Positions 7,175 through 16,486 of a stretch of 64,000 nucleotides of DNA are shown here, piece by piece. This DNA is from Halomonas getboli (GTDB lineage Bacteria; Pseudomonadota; Gammaproteobacteria; Pseudomonadales; Halomonadaceae). The number at the start of each line of letters is the position of its first letter. Within the stretch, counting starts at the first letter, position 1. The stretch spans positions 62,001 to 126,000 of the forward strand of contig NZ_JALMEW010000001.1 in the NCBI RefSeq assembly GCF_023094245.1. The letters are read 5' to 3'. The notes under the pieces were generated by a model. It was not told the DNA's origin and did no database searches. It worked only from the letters and a program-made list of their open reading frames with translations. The position numbers and the translations under genes are program-made.

Positions 7175-8668
7175 CTATGAGCGAGAGATGGCCCGATATT
7201 CCCCGGCGTCGGCGGTCATGCTGCTCACCACCAGGATGGCGACGAAGGCGGCGATGAAGCCCGGGATGATCTCGTAGACGCCCGGGCCGCCCAGGAACGA
7301 GCCGTTCCAGCCCAGCGAGATCCAGATCATCACCGTGGCGGCACCCACGACCATGCCGGCAATGGCACCGGCGCCGTTGGTGCGAGACCACATCAGTGAC
7401 AGGATGATCAGCGGGCCGAAGGCCGCACCGAAGCCGGCCCAGGCGTTACTGACCAGCCCCAGCACCTGGGAGTCCGGATCGGAGGCGATGATGGCGGCCA
7501 CTACGCCCACCAGCACGACGCTGATGCGGCCGATGGTCACGGTTTCCCGGTCGGTCGCTTCCTTGCGCAGGAACAGGCGGTAGAAGTCTTCGGTCAGCGA
7601 GGAAGACGCCACCAGCAGCTGGCTGGAAATGGTGCTCATGATGGCAGCGAGCAGAGCGGCGTAGAGGAAGCCGGTGATCAGCGGATGGAACAGCAGGTCG
7701 GCCAGGATGATGAAGATCGTTTCCGGGTCCTCGACGTTCATGCCATTGCGCACGGCATAGGCGCGGCCGAAGATGCCCAGCGAAATCGCGCCGATCAGGG
7801 AGATCAGCATCCAGCTCATGCCGATGTTGCGGGCAATCGGCACGTCCTTGAGGCTGCGGATGGCCATGAAACGCACGATGATGTGCGGCTGGCCGAAGTA
7901 ACCCAGCCCCCAGGTGACCGCCGACAGCCAGCCGATGAGGGTCAGCCCGTCGGTCCACGACAGCAGCGTGGGGTCGACCTCGTTCAGGGTCTGCGAGGCC
8001 TGGGAAAAACCGCCGCCGCCTTCGCCGAACAGCACCACCGCGGGCATGATCACCAGCGCCAGCATCATGATGCAGCCCTGGACGAAGTCCGTCATGCTCA
8101 CGGCCAGGAAGCCGCCGACCACGGTATAGGCGAGCACCACGCCCAGCGTGATGATGATGCCGGTGGCGTAGTCGCTCAGGCCGCCGATGTTGATCACCCC
8201 GGCGAAGGCGCTCTCGAACAGCTTGCCGCCGGCCACCAGGCCCGACGCCGTATAGACCGAGAAGAACACCACGATGACGATGGCGGAGACCGTCCGCAGC
8301 GACATGGCCCGGGTCGGGAAGCGGTTGGCCAGAAACTCCGGAATGGTGATCGCGTTGCCGTAGTGAACCGTCTGTTCACGCAGGCGAGGGGCGACCAGCA
8401 GCCAGTTGAAGAAAGCCCCCACGAGCAGGCCGATGCCGATCCAGGCCGAGCCCAGGCCGGAAACGAACATGGCCCCGGGCAGGCCCAGCAGCAGCCAGCC
8501 GCTCATGTCCGAGGCGCCGGCCGAGAGGGCGGCGACCTGAGGGCTGAGCCCACGTCCCCCCAGCATGTAATCCTCGGAGGTGGAGGTTGCCTTGCGCATC
8601 GCATACACGCCGATGGCGATCATGAGCGCAAAGTACGCAAACAGACTGATCCAAACTCCAATAGCCAT
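7175..8668 (-). CDS. putP: Sodium/proline symporter PutP
   Basis: A 497-residue solute:sodium symporter (PF00474) of about 13 membrane helices. The N-terminal ARKATSTSEDYMLGGRG-like region and SAGASDMSGWLLLGLPG are characteristic of PutP, including residues that bind sodium and proline. It imports proline for catabolism by PutA or for osmoprotection in a halophile. It is downstream of putA on the same strand with a short ORF between them. A GGGAG site precedes the ATG. Transcription is closed by the terminator at 7123. Confidence 0.93.
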   Translation of the reverse strand: MAIGVWISLFAYFALMIAIGVYAMRKATSTSEDYMLGGRGLSPQVAALSAGASDMSGWLLLGLPGAMFVSGLGSAWIGIGLLVGAFFNWLLVAPRLREQTVHYGNAITIPEFLANRFPTRAMSLRTVSAIVIVVFFSVYTASGLVAGGKLFESAFAGVINIGGLSDYATGIIITLGVVLAYTVVGGFLAVSMTDFVQGCIMMLALVIMPAVVLFGEGGGGFSQASQTLNEVDPTLLSWTDGLTLIGWLSAVTWGLGYFGQPHIIVRFMAIRSLKDVPIARNIGMSWMLISLIGAISLGIFGRAYAVRNGMNVEDPETIFIILADLLFHPLITGFLYAALLAAIMSTISSQLLVASSSLTEDFYRLFLRKEATDRETVTIGRISVVLVGVVAAIIASDPDSQVLGLVSNAWAGFGAAFGPLIILSLMWSRTNGAGAIAGMVVGAATVMIWISLGWNGSFLGGPGVYEIIPGFIAAFVAILVVSSMTADAGEYRAISRS

Positions 8669-8683
8669 AAAGACGTCTCCCTT

Positions 8684-8806
8684 TTATTGAGCCGAAGCGT
8701 TTTTCGACGAATTGTTGGCATCGATGCCGGCCGCCGTGGTGCCGGCGGGCATCGCGATCGAGGAGAACGCTGAGGTGGAGCCGATGGTGGCGTTGTTGTC
8801 GATCAT
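8684..8806 (-). CDS. Candidate 40-codon ORF between putA and putP
   Basis: ATG at 8806 with a GAAGGAAG site about 8 bases upstream opens a 40-residue frame rich in Ser, Ala, Thr and Asn (starts MIDNNATIGSTSAF, ends SSKNASAQ). It stops 15 bases before putP and has no membrane segment. I do not recognise it. It might be a translated leader that couples putA and putP expression, or noise. Its good ribosome binding site and snug spacing are the only support. Confidence 0.35.
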   Translation of the reverse strand: MIDNNATIGSTSAFSSIAMPAGTTAAGIDANNSSKNASAQ

Positions 8807-8848
8807 GGGAACTTCCTTCAGTTTTTTGTCGTTACGGACGAGCGGGGA

Positions 8849-11800
8849 TCACTCGTCTCCCAGCGCAAGCAGCGAGGCGTTACCGCCGAGGGCGGCGGTA
8901 TTGACCGTCACTGTCTTTTCCGTGGCGAACCGCAACAGGTAATGGGGGCCGCCCGCCTTGGGGCCGGTGCCGGAAAGGCCCTGACCGCCAAAGGGTTGGA
9001 CCCCGACGACGGCTCCGATGATATTGCGATTCACGTATACGTTGCCAACGCGCATTTTCTGCGCGATCTCATTGGCGAAGGATTCGTTGCGGCTGTGCAC
9101 GCCGAAGGTCAGGCCGTAACCGCGACCGTTGATCGATTCGATGACCCGATCCAGGTCCTTCGACTTGTAGCGCACGATGTGCAGCACCGGGCCGAACTGC
9201 TCGCGCTCCAGGGCATCGATGCCATCGATCTGGAAGGCGGTGGGCGCGATGAAGGTGCCCTCGGCGGTGTGCGCCGGATCGAGCTTTGTCTCGGCCAGCA
9301 GGCGGCCTTCGCCCTTGAGGCGATCGATGTGCGCCTGCAGGCTCTTGCGTGCGTCCTCGTCGATCACCGGGCCCACGTCGGTGCCCAGGTCACGCGGGTC
9401 GCCCACGTGCAGCTCGGCCATGGCGCCCTCGAGGATCTCGATCACGCGGTCGGCGACGTCGTCCTGGAGGTATAGCACGCGCAGTGCGGAGCAGCGCTGG
9501 CCGGCGCTCTGGAAGGCCGAGTGGATGACGTCGGCCACCACCTGCTCGGGCAGGGCGGTGGAGTCGACGATCATGGCGTTCATGCCGCCGGTCTCGGCCA
9601 CCAGGGTCGGCAGTGCGGCGTTCTCGCGGTTGGCCAGGGCGCGGTTGATGATCTGGGCGGTGTCGGTGCCGCCGGTGAAAACCACGCCGGTGATGCGCGG
9701 GTCGCTGGTCAGCACGCTGCCCACGGTGGGGCCGTCGCCTGGCAGCAGCTGGACCACGTCGCGGGGCATGCCGGCCTCATGCAGCAGCTCGATGACGCGA
9801 TGGGCGACGATCGAGGTCTGCTCGGCGGGCTTGGCCAGCACGGTGTTGCCGGCCACGGCGGTGGCCACGACCTGACCGCAGAAGATCGCCACCGGGAAGT
9901 TCCACGGGCTGATCGCGGCGAACACGCCCTTGCCGCCCATCATCAGCTCGTTGGACTCGCCGGTCGGCCCCGGCAGGCGGGTCGGCTCGGTGAACAGCTC
10001 CTCGGCGCGGATGGCGTAGTAGCGGCAGAAGTCCACCGCCTCGCGGATCTCGTCGACGCCATCGGTGAGCAGCTTGCCGCCCTCGCGGGAGCACAGCGCC
10101 ATCAGCTCGGCCAGGTGCTCTTCCATCAGGTCGGCGAAGCGGCGCAGGATGGCGGCGCGTTCGGCCACCGGGGTCGTCTCCCAGCGCGGGAAGGCGGCCC
10201 AGGCGGCGTCCAGGGCCTGCTCGGCCTGCGCCTTGCTGGTCCACAGCACGCTGCCGACGCGTCGGCTGCGGTCGTAGGGCGCGGTGACCTCGTGGACCAT
10301 GGCCGGGTCGGTGGCGACATCGAAGGCCAGCAGCGGGCGCGCCTCGTAGTCGGTCTCCATGTGCTTGGCCATGGCGTCCATCAGCGGCCGATACTGGCTG
10401 CGGATGTTGAGGTTAACGCCCCGGGAGTTGAGGCGGTTGGGGCCGTAGATGGCACGGGGCAGGGGAATACGGTTGTTGGCCAGGCTGTCGTACTGGCGGA
10501 GGGTCTCCGCCGGGTGCACGCACAGCGATTCCACCGGCACCTTTGGATCGACCAGCTGGTGGACGAACGACGAGTTGGCGCCGTTCTCGAGCAGCCGGCG
10601 CACCAGATAGGGCAGCAGATCCTTGTGGGCGCCGGTGGGCGCGTAGATGCGGCAGTATGTGCCCTGGGGGGCTCGCTCGAGCGCCGCGTCGTAGAGCGCC
10701 TCGCCCATGCCGTGCAGGCGCTGGAACTCGAAGGCTCGGTCGGCGGCGTTGGCCTGCTCGAGGATGCTGGTGATGGTGTGGGCGTTATGGGTGGCGAACT
10801 GCGGGAAGATGCGACCGCGGGTGGCATCGGAGAGCAGGAAGCGGGCGCACACCAGGTAGGCCACGTCGGTGGCGGACTTGCGGGTGTAGACCGGGTAGCC
10901 GTCCACGCCGAGCTGCTGGGATTCCTTGATCTCGCTGTCCCAGTAGGCGCCCTTGACCAGGCGCAGGGGGATCTCGTCGCCCTGGTGTTCGGACAGGCGG
11001 TTGAGATAGTGCAGCACCGGCAGGGCACGCTTGGAATAGGCCTGAACCACCAGCCCGAACTTGCCCCAGCCGCGGCAGGTCTCGCTCTCGTAGACGGCGC
11101 GGAACACCTCCAGCGACAGCTCCAGGCGATCGACCTCCTCGGCATCGATGGTCACCGCCACGTCGCGCTCTCGGGCCATCTGGGCCAGTTCGCGGACGGT
11201 GGTCACCAGCTCGCGCAGCACCTGCTCGCGGCGGCCGAACTCATAGCGCGGATGCAGCGCCGAGAGCTTGATCGAGATCGACGGGGTGGGCGTCCTGTCG
11301 GACAGGGTCCGGCTGGTCTTGCCGACCCGCTCGATGGCACGGGCGTAGTCATCGAAGTAGCGCTGGGCGTCCCGGCGGGTGCGGGCGGCCTCGCCGAGCA
11401 TGTCGTAGGAGTAGGTGTAGCCCTTGTCGAACAGCGGCTTGGAGCGCTTCAGCGCCTCGTCGATGTCGCGGCCGAGCACGAACTGCTTACCCATCACCTT
11501 CATGGCCTCGACCATGGCGCGGCGGATCACCGGCTCGCCCATGCGGTTGACCATCTTGTTGATGAAACCGGACGGCCGGCCTTCCTGGGGCTTGTCCAGG
11601 GTCACCACGCGGCCGGTCATCAGCAGGCCCCAGGTGGAGGCGTTGACCATCCAGGACTCGCTCTTGCCCAGGTGCGCCTTCCAGTCGGCGGGGCCGAGCT
11701 TGTCCTCGATCAGGGCGTCGGCGGTGGCCTTGTCGGGAATGCGCAGCATGGCCTCGGCCAGGCACATCAGCATCAGGCCTTCATGAGTATCCAGGCTGTA

Positions 11801-12040
11801 CTGCTGGAGCAGCTCGTCGATGGTGTCGACGGCGGTGTCCATCTCGCGGATCTCGCGCACCAGCTCGGCGGTCTTCTCGGCGGTGCGGGCGAAGTCCTGG
11901 CGGCCTGCGCCGAGCGCCTGGATCAGCTCCTCGACGTAGTCGTTTTCGTCGATCACGTAGTGTTCGCTGATGCGCGCGAAGAGGGTGTCGAGATCCTGAC
12001 GCCAGGTGGCGTCCTCCAGCATGTTGTTGGCGTTGAGCAT
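8849..12040 (-). CDS. putA: Bifunctional proline dehydrogenase / L-glutamate gamma-semialdehyde dehydrogenase PutA
   Basis: A 1063-residue enzyme that oxidises proline to pyrroline-5-carboxylate with FAD and then to glutamate with NAD. The N-terminal half carries the proline dehydrogenase barrel (motif RLVKGAYWDSEIK); the C-terminal half is the aldehyde dehydrogenase with ETGGMNAMIVD and the catalytic Cys in SAGQRCSAL. Compared with the 1320-residue E. coli protein it lacks the N-terminal ribbon-helix-helix DNA-binding domain, so it should not repress its own operon. Control is more likely through the AraC-type regulator encoded upstream. putP lies downstream. Confidence 0.95.
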   Translation of the reverse strand: MLNANNMLEDATWRQDLDTLFARISEHYVIDENDYVEELIQALGAGRQDFARTAEKTAELVREIREMDTAVDTIDELLQQYSLDTHEGLMLMCLAEAMLRIPDKATADALIEDKLGPADWKAHLGKSESWMVNASTWGLLMTGRVVTLDKPQEGRPSGFINKMVNRMGEPVIRRAMVEAMKVMGKQFVLGRDIDEALKRSKPLFDKGYTYSYDMLGEAARTRRDAQRYFDDYARAIERVGKTSRTLSDRTPTPSISIKLSALHPRYEFGRREQVLRELVTTVRELAQMARERDVAVTIDAEEVDRLELSLEVFRAVYESETCRGWGKFGLVVQAYSKRALPVLHYLNRLSEHQGDEIPLRLVKGAYWDSEIKESQQLGVDGYPVYTRKSATDVAYLVCARFLLSDATRGRIFPQFATHNAHTITSILEQANAADRAFEFQRLHGMGEALYDAALERAPQGTYCRIYAPTGAHKDLLPYLVRRLLENGANSSFVHQLVDPKVPVESLCVHPAETLRQYDSLANNRIPLPRAIYGPNRLNSRGVNLNIRSQYRPLMDAMAKHMETDYEARPLLAFDVATDPAMVHEVTAPYDRSRRVGSVLWTSKAQAEQALDAAWAAFPRWETTPVAERAAILRRFADLMEEHLAELMALCSREGGKLLTDGVDEIREAVDFCRYYAIRAEELFTEPTRLPGPTGESNELMMGGKGVFAAISPWNFPVAIFCGQVVATAVAGNTVLAKPAEQTSIVAHRVIELLHEAGMPRDVVQLLPGDGPTVGSVLTSDPRITGVVFTGGTDTAQIINRALANRENAALPTLVAETGGMNAMIVDSTALPEQVVADVIHSAFQSAGQRCSALRVLYLQDDVADRVIEILEGAMAELHVGDPRDLGTDVGPVIDEDARKSLQAHIDRLKGEGRLLAETKLDPAHTAEGTFIAPTAFQIDGIDALEREQFGPVLHIVRYKSKDLDRVIESINGRGYGLTFGVHSRNESFANEIAQKMRVGNVYVNRNIIGAVVGVQPFGGQGLSGTGPKAGGPHYLLRFATEKTVTVNTAALGGNASLLALGDE

Positions 12041-12226
12041 GTCGTTCCCCGATGGAAGCCGGTCGTCACAGGGTCGCGATTTCGTTTCTGCGCCAGGGGC
12101 TTCGACGAAATCACGGTATCTTGCAAGCGTAGGGCCACTGCGTGAGCTCTGCTTGTCGATTCCGTTGGGGGATTTGACGAATTCGCGGATGTTGCCGTTG
12201 GATGACAGTCTTTTTTCGACCTTCGT

Positions 12227-13027
12227 CTAAGGTGTCGGCATGCCGCTGGCGAGATGCCGCCTCGTTGCGCGGCGCAGCTGGCTGGGAGGGTGGCCGTAGT
12301 CTCGGCGGAAGGCGCGGGACAGGGCGCTCTGGTTGGTGAAGCCGGTCAGCGCGGCGATCTCCGAGAGCGGCAGATGGCTCTCGTGGATCATCCGCCGAGC
12401 CGTCTCCAGGCGCCGACGCATCACGTAGCGCCAGGGCGAGAGGCCGGTCTGGGTGCGGAAGCGGGTGGTGAAATGCGCCTCGCTGAGGCAGGCCTGTGCC
12501 GCCAGGTCGGCGACCCGCAGACCGCCGGCGAGATGCTGATCGATATAGCGGTCGAGCGCCGCCAGATCGAGGGGGCGCCCCGTCGGCGAGGCCTCGCCGG
12601 ACAGCCGGGCATGCAGCGAGCCGAGCAGGGTGGCGGCCAGGCGCTCCTGCTGCAGGCCGCTGAGTGATCCCTGGCTGGCCAGCAGCCGCAACTCCTGCAG
12701 CAGGAAATCCAGATAGCGAGCCAGCGAGGCGTCCAGGTCGAAGAAGCGCGGCGCATCGAACAGGCGCACCAGTTCGTGGTGGTGGCCGGTCAGCGACAGG
12801 GCGTTCTGGGGCAGGTCGAGGATCAGCTGATGATTGTCACCGGTGCCGGCATAGTAGTGCAGGTGGTTGGCCGGCACGATGCAGCCCGAGAACGCCGAGA
12901 TGGAGCCGCCGAGACCCTCGATCTCGAAGTCTGCCCGGCCGTCGAGTCCGATCACGATCTGATGATAATCGTGAGCATGGTGATGGATGGCGGTATCGAG
13001 AGGGATCTGGCGGATGGCGCTGGTCAT
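12227..13027 (-). CDS. AraC family regulator, probable activator of putAP
   Basis: A 266-residue AraC/XylS protein. The N-terminal half is a cupin-like sensor (HHHAHDYHQIVIGLDG pattern, residues about 15-30). The C-terminal 100 residues contain two helix-turn-helix motifs, LRVADLAAQACLSEAHF and LSEIAALTGFTNQSALSRAF. It lies directly upstream of putA on the same strand with a 186-base gap that would hold the putA promoter. In Pseudomonas an AraC regulator, PruR, activates proline catabolism; a similar role is inferred here from position, not from recognised ligand residues. Confidence 0.8.
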   Translation of the reverse strand: MTSAIRQIPLDTAIHHHAHDYHQIVIGLDGRADFEIEGLGGSISAFSGCIVPANHLHYYAGTGDNHQLILDLPQNALSLTGHHHELVRLFDAPRFFDLDASLARYLDFLLQELRLLASQGSLSGLQQERLAATLLGSLHARLSGEASPTGRPLDLAALDRYIDQHLAGGLRVADLAAQACLSEAHFTTRFRTQTGLSPWRYVMRRRLETARRMIHESHLPLSEIAALTGFTNQSALSRAFRRDYGHPPSQLRRATRRHLASGMPTP

Positions 13028-13090
13028 CGTCCGGCCTCCGGCGCGGCGTTCACGACAAGGCGACCAGTGTATCGAATTCTGCGTCGTGGC

Positions 13091-13474
13091 TCATTCCCGG
13101 CCTTCGCTACGCCGGTGGCGCAGGGCCGTGCGTGCGGCAAGGTGGTCGCGCAGCACGGTCAGCTCGGCGTGGCCCTCGTCGTCGAGGAGCGGCTTGCCTC
13201 GCGCCACCCGCCCGTGGCGGCCGTGATCGTCCATCAGTCGCTGGGCACGGCGGCGCACACCTTCCAGGTACTCGTCATGGCGAATCGGATAGCCAACGAC
13301 GGCGTTCCACTCGTGTTCGTTGACCCGGCTGTCCAGCGCCTGATCGAACAGCGCGATCAGATGTTCGGGCTCGGTGCGGTAGCGGGGCGTGCGGGTGGTC
13401 ATCAGGATGGCGACCATGCCGCCGATGATCAGCAGGCAGACGGCGAGTACAGTCAGGAATAGGGCCATGGGCAT
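13091..13474 (-). CDS. Hypothetical membrane-anchored protein
   Basis: A 127-residue protein I do not recognise. One N-terminal membrane segment (residues about 3-25, FLTVLAVCLLIIGGMVAILM) is followed by a charged cytoplasmic or periplasmic domain rich in Arg, His and Glu. The ATG at 13474 has no clear ribosome binding site, and the next ATG two codons later is equally possible. It lies 63 bases upstream of the AraC gene on the same strand; no functional link is evident. Confidence 0.55.
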   Translation of the reverse strand: MPMALFLTVLAVCLLIIGGMVAILMTTRTPRYRTEPEHLIALFDQALDSRVNEHEWNAVVGYPIRHDEYLEGVRRRAQRLMDDHGRHGRVARGKPLLDDEGHAELTVLRDHLAARTALRHRRSEGRE

Positions 13475-13751
13475 GCCGGCGGTTCGGCTCGCGACGGCGA
13501 GACGGAATGAAGGCGGGCAGGGCGTGCCTTTCCCGGGCGCATCGTCCTGCAGCGAGAACGAGCCTGGATTGTAAGGCCTCGGGCGATGGTGGGCCAGAGC
13601 GGGCGGCGGCGTGGCAGGGGCATGGCGAAAGGGGACGAGTTGACACCGTGGGCGGCAGGTGGGGCTTGTTGCCGGGGCAACCTCGGGGTCTATGCTTCAA
13701 GTGCGGGATATTCATTCACGGACCAGACATCCAGGGGGAAAAGGGCATCCC

Positions 13752-14600
13752 GTGCTGCTGCATGCAAGCGCCGGGATGGCCGATGCCGTCGACATGGGTA
13801 GCGTCAATCGCCTGCCGGCCTCGATGGGCCGCTATCTCGATCTGGACGACGAGGAGCAGCGCCTGCTGGCGCGGCTCGAGCATCGTGCCGCCGCGGCCGC
13901 CAAGGGGGAATGGCTGTGGGCATCCGGCGACCGGGTCGAGGACCTGTTCGTGCTTCAGGATGGCTGGGCGTGTACCTTCCGCGATACCTGCGACGGCGAG
14001 CGGCAGATCATCGAGCTACTGCTGCCGGGGGATATCGTCGGCCTGCGGGAGCTCACTTTCCCGCGGCATATCAGCGAGGCCAGGATGATCACGGCCGGCA
14101 CCCTATGCCGCTTCCCGCATCATGAGATCGTCGACCTGATCGGGGCCTCGACGTCGCTGGCGATTGCGCTGTTCGCCGCCACCAGCCGTCAGGAGGCGCT
14201 GCTCGCCGAGCGCATGATGGTCAGGCTGCATCGTCCCGCACGGAGCCAGATCTGCCATCTCGTCCTCGAGACGCTGATGCGCCTCGGCAAGGTGAGTCGC
14301 GTCGTGCCGGAGTGCATTCCGTTTCCCCTCTCCCAGCAGCTGCTGGGGCAGATCCTCGGCCAGTCGTCGGTGCACATCAATCGCACCCTGATGGCCCTCG
14401 AGCGAGACGGCGTGCTGAAGAAGCATCGCGATCATGTCGTCATCCGCGACACGCGCCGGCTGCGCAAGGAAGCGGACTTCGATGGCGGCTACCTGGATGA
14501 CCGCATGGATGGCCTCGCGGAGCGGCTGGCGATGCTGAAGCGCGCCTCGGCGCAGGCCGCGAGGCCGCCATTGTCGGACCGGATCGTACAGCATTCTTAA
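13752..14600 (+). CDS. Crp/Fnr family transcriptional regulator (no iron-sulfur cysteines)
   Basis: A Crp/Fnr-type protein of about 282 residues. The cyclic-nucleotide-like effector domain contains ELLLPGDIVGLRE; the C-terminal winged helix contains PLSQQLLGQILGQSSVHINRTLMALERDGVL. No cysteine cluster of the FNR type is present, so its signal is unknown. The start is uncertain: GTG at 13752 follows AAGGG by 6 bases, ATG codons at 13692 and 13776 are alternatives. A second family member follows on the same strand. Both transcription partner and regulon are unknown. Confidence 0.8.
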   Translation: MLLHASAGMADAVDMGSVNRLPASMGRYLDLDDEEQRLLARLEHRAAAAAKGEWLWASGDRVEDLFVLQDGWACTFRDTCDGERQIIELLLPGDIVGLRELTFPRHISEARMITAGTLCRFPHHEIVDLIGASTSLAIALFAATSRQEALLAERMMVRLHRPARSQICHLVLETLMRLGKVSRVVPECIPFPLSQQLLGQILGQSSVHINRTLMALERDGVLKKHRDHVVIRDTRRLRKEADFDGGYLDDRMDGLAERLAMLKRASAQAARPPLSDRIVQHS

Positions 14601-14856
14601 CCAATGTTATGGAGGCATCTTTCTCGTCGAGGGTAGCGTTGACGAGCTGACAGCAGCGGGCCCGGCACCGTCCCCGGACCTCGCACAACGCTGGGGCGTC
14701 ATATACAACGACAGGCGGAAGGCAGGGGGGAATCAGCATGTCAGCAGTCATACTGCGCGCTCGAGCGCGTGACCGGCTTGGCCGCTTGCCAGCCGGACGA
14801 TGGGGGCGCTACGCGACCCGCGTCGTCATGGGGCCGGGATGCGGGGGAGGAATCTC

Positions 14857-15585
14857 ATGAGGCCTCATCCTCTGTGTGCGCCCCAGCAGGACAGCCGCTG
14901 CCAGGGCTGTTCTCATCGCACGCGCTGCCTGCCGGTGGCGCTCGAGCTGGATGACATGGCGAGCTTCGAGACGATCATTCGGCGGCGTGCGCCGCTCAAG
15001 AAGGGCGAGCCGCTGCTGCGTCAGGGCAGCCCCTTCGTGGGAGTCTATGCGGTGCGCTCGGGAAGTCTCAAGCAGGTCACCACCGAGGGGGGCGACGACC
15101 AGCTGACCCATTTCTACCTGCCCAGCGAATTGATCGGGCTCGACGGCCTCGATGAGGGCGTCTACCCCGGGCAGGTGGTGGCCCTGGAGACGTCGACCGT
15201 CTGCGAAATCCCCTTCGACAGTCTCGATGCGCTCTCGGAGCGCATGCCGATGCTGCGGAATCAGCTCTATCGCAGCATGAGCAAGGAGATGCGCGAGGAT
15301 CTGCGAATGATTCGCCTGCTGTCGCACAAGAACGCCGACCAGCGCCTCGCCACCTTCTTCGTCAACTTCTCCGACCGTTTCCGACGCCGGGGCTACTCGC
15401 CGTACAGCTTCCGGCTGTCGATGACCCGAGCGGATATCGGCAACTATCTCGGCCTGGCGGTAGAGACCATCAGTCGCGTGCTGACCCGCTTCCAGCAGCA
15501 GGGGCTGATTCGCGTCTCTGGGCGTGAGATTCATATCCTCGATCTGCCTGCACTGGTCGAGGTCAGCGAGGAGGACGAGGGCTGA
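14857..15585 (+). CDS. fnr: FNR/Anr-type oxygen-sensing transcriptional regulator
   Basis: A 242-residue regulator with cysteines at 7, 15, 18, 24 and 116. The spacing C15-x2-C18-x5-C24 and the TVCEIPF cysteine match the four [4Fe-4S] ligands of E. coli FNR (C20, C23, C29, C122), so it should dimerise and bind DNA when oxygen is low. The recognition helix has ETISR, which in FNR reads TTGAT half-sites. The ATG was chosen because GGGAGGA lies just upstream. A candidate target is the FNR-like box at 5820 before ompW. It is called Anr in pseudomonads. Confidence 0.88.
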   Translation: MRPHPLCAPQQDSRCQGCSHRTRCLPVALELDDMASFETIIRRRAPLKKGEPLLRQGSPFVGVYAVRSGSLKQVTTEGGDDQLTHFYLPSELIGLDGLDEGVYPGQVVALETSTVCEIPFDSLDALSERMPMLRNQLYRSMSKEMREDLRMIRLLSHKNADQRLATFFVNFSDRFRRRGYSPYSFRLSMTRADIGNYLGLAVETISRVLTRFQQQGLIRVSGREIHILDLPALVEVSEEDEG

Positions 15586-15606
15586 GGGATGCGGGGAGGG
15601 TCGGGG

Positions 15607-15634
15607 TTGTAATCCTTAAGCTGCTGGATATACT
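15607..15634 (+). promoter_or_regulatory. Sigma-70 promoter for tRNA-Gly
   Basis: TTGTAA (15607-15612) and TATACT (15629-15634) are separated by 16 bases, placing the start of transcription about 8 bases before the tRNA. Confidence 0.5.
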
Positions 15635-15648
15635 GGCGAAACTGCCCT

Positions 15649-15722
15649 GCGGGTGTAGCTCAATGGTAGAGCAGAAGCTTCCCAAGCTTAAGACGAGGGT
15701 TCGATTCCCTTCACCCGCTCCA
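15649..15722 (+). tRNA. tRNA-Gly (anticodon CCC)
   Basis: A 74-base tRNA with encoded CCA. The acceptor stem is GCGGGTG pairing with CACCCGC, the D-arm is GCTC/GAGC, and the T-arm contains GGTTCGATTCC. The anticodon loop TTCCCAA gives CCC at 15681-15683, reading GGG codons. The sequence closely resembles E. coli tRNA-Gly(CCC). The base pair at the top of the anticodon stem (27-43) is a G-A mismatch. Confidence 0.96.
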
Positions 15723-15919
15723 GCTTCCCTCCCTGCATTGTTCGAATACCGAGTCGACTCTGTCGCGCCAGCGTCTCTCGATCCCGTTTTGTGACATCGC
15801 CATGATCGTAGCCTTACCTGCAGGGCTTGCCATGTGGGGCAAGTGGCGCACCGGATAGGTAGCGTGGAATTTTTATGGCGCGGTCTGAACTTTTCCTGCC
15901 AAGACTGTCATAACAGGTG

Positions 15920-16011
15920 CAGACGACAGCGGCGATGGCAGTCGCTAGCACTGTCGCTCTGGCTTGCGATTCGATCCTTGACCGCCTCATCCTCGATGAG
16001 GCGGTTTTTTT
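15920..16011 (+). ncRNA. Candidate small RNA upstream of a strong terminator
   Basis: Between tRNA-Gly and the CBS gene is a 260-base stretch without an ORF that ends in a perfect intrinsic terminator. A weak promoter (CTGAAC at 15885, CATAAC at 15909, 18-base spacer) would give a transcript of about 90 bases. Inside it, GACAG and CTGTC can pair around an AGCG/CGCT inner stem, so the RNA would be structured. It could equally be the processed 3' trailer of the tRNA transcript. I recognise no known sRNA family. Confidence 0.25.
15982..16011 (+). terminator. Strong intrinsic terminator
   Basis: CCGCCTCATC pairs with GATGAGGCGG around a CTC loop and is followed by T7. No gene ends nearby on the plus strand except tRNA-Gly, 260 bases upstream. 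Confidence 0.9.
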
Positions 16012-16027
16012 ATATGCGCCAAATGCC

Positions 16028-16050
16028 GACACCCGGCGGCGCCGGGTGTC
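16028..16050 (-). terminator. Hairpin downstream of the CBS-domain gene
   Basis: A perfect 10-bp stem GACACCCGGC / GCCGGGTGTC with a 3-base loop, 28 bases after the CBS gene stop. There is no U-run next to it on the minus strand, so it may act as a 3' stabiliser or rely on the second hairpin at 15982. Confidence 0.45.
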
Positions 16051-16078
16051 ATAAGGTGAGGGAAGGCCCGTCGGGACG

Positions 16079-16486
16079 TCAGGCGTGGCGCATGCGCAGG
16101 ATGGCGTTGAGTACGTCGCGCCGGGTCACGATGCCCACCAGGCGTCCCTGCTCGGTGACCGGGTAGATCTTGGGCTTGGCGCCCAGCATCTCCTGGGCCA
16201 GGTCGGTGATGCTCTTGGACGGGGCCACGGAGAGCACTTCATTGCGCATCAGCTCGCTGACCAGCGGCGGTTCGTCGTCGAGGTAGGCGCTTTCCAGCAG
16301 CTTGCCGAGCACGTCCTGCTCGGAAATGAAGCCGATCAGGTGGTCGCGCTCGTCGACCACCGGTGCCCCGGGCAGCCGGTGCAGGGCCAGGCCCTGGGCC
16401 AGGGTGGTAGCGGACGTCTTGCCGGTGACCCGATAGCAGTCTCGCGACATGATCTCGCGTACGATGGTGGGAGCCTTGCTGGGCAT
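16079..16486 (-). CDS. CBS-domain pair protein
   Basis: A 135-residue protein made of two CBS motifs (about residues 8-60 and 75-130), ending RLVGIVTRRDVLNAIL. Such Bateman modules bind adenine nucleotides and often report energy state to a partner; no catalytic or membrane domain is attached. The N-terminal IVREIMSRDCYRV and HLIGFISEQDVLGKL are typical. The ATG at 16486 has GAGGAG 7 bases upstream; the longer in-frame extension lacks support. It is divergent from the Pmp3-like gene at 16731. Partner unknown. Confidence 0.8.
   Translation of the reverse strand: MPSKAPTIVREIMSRDCYRVTGKTSATTLAQGLALHRLPGAPVVDERDHLIGFISEQDVLGKLLESAYLDDEPPLVSELMRNEVLSVAPSKSITDLAQEMLGAKPKIYPVTEQGRLVGIVTRRDVLNAILRMRHA

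Noticed and set aside
8837..8857. GACGAG/CTCGTC hairpin at the end of putA considered as a terminator
   Set aside because: Only six pairs, part of it lies inside putA, and on the minus strand it is followed by an A-rich, not U-rich, stretch.
9521..12145. Long open frame on the plus strand antisense to putA
   Set aside because: Same GC-skew artefact; composition is dominated by Gly, Val, Ala and His, and the opposite strand encodes an unmistakable PutA.
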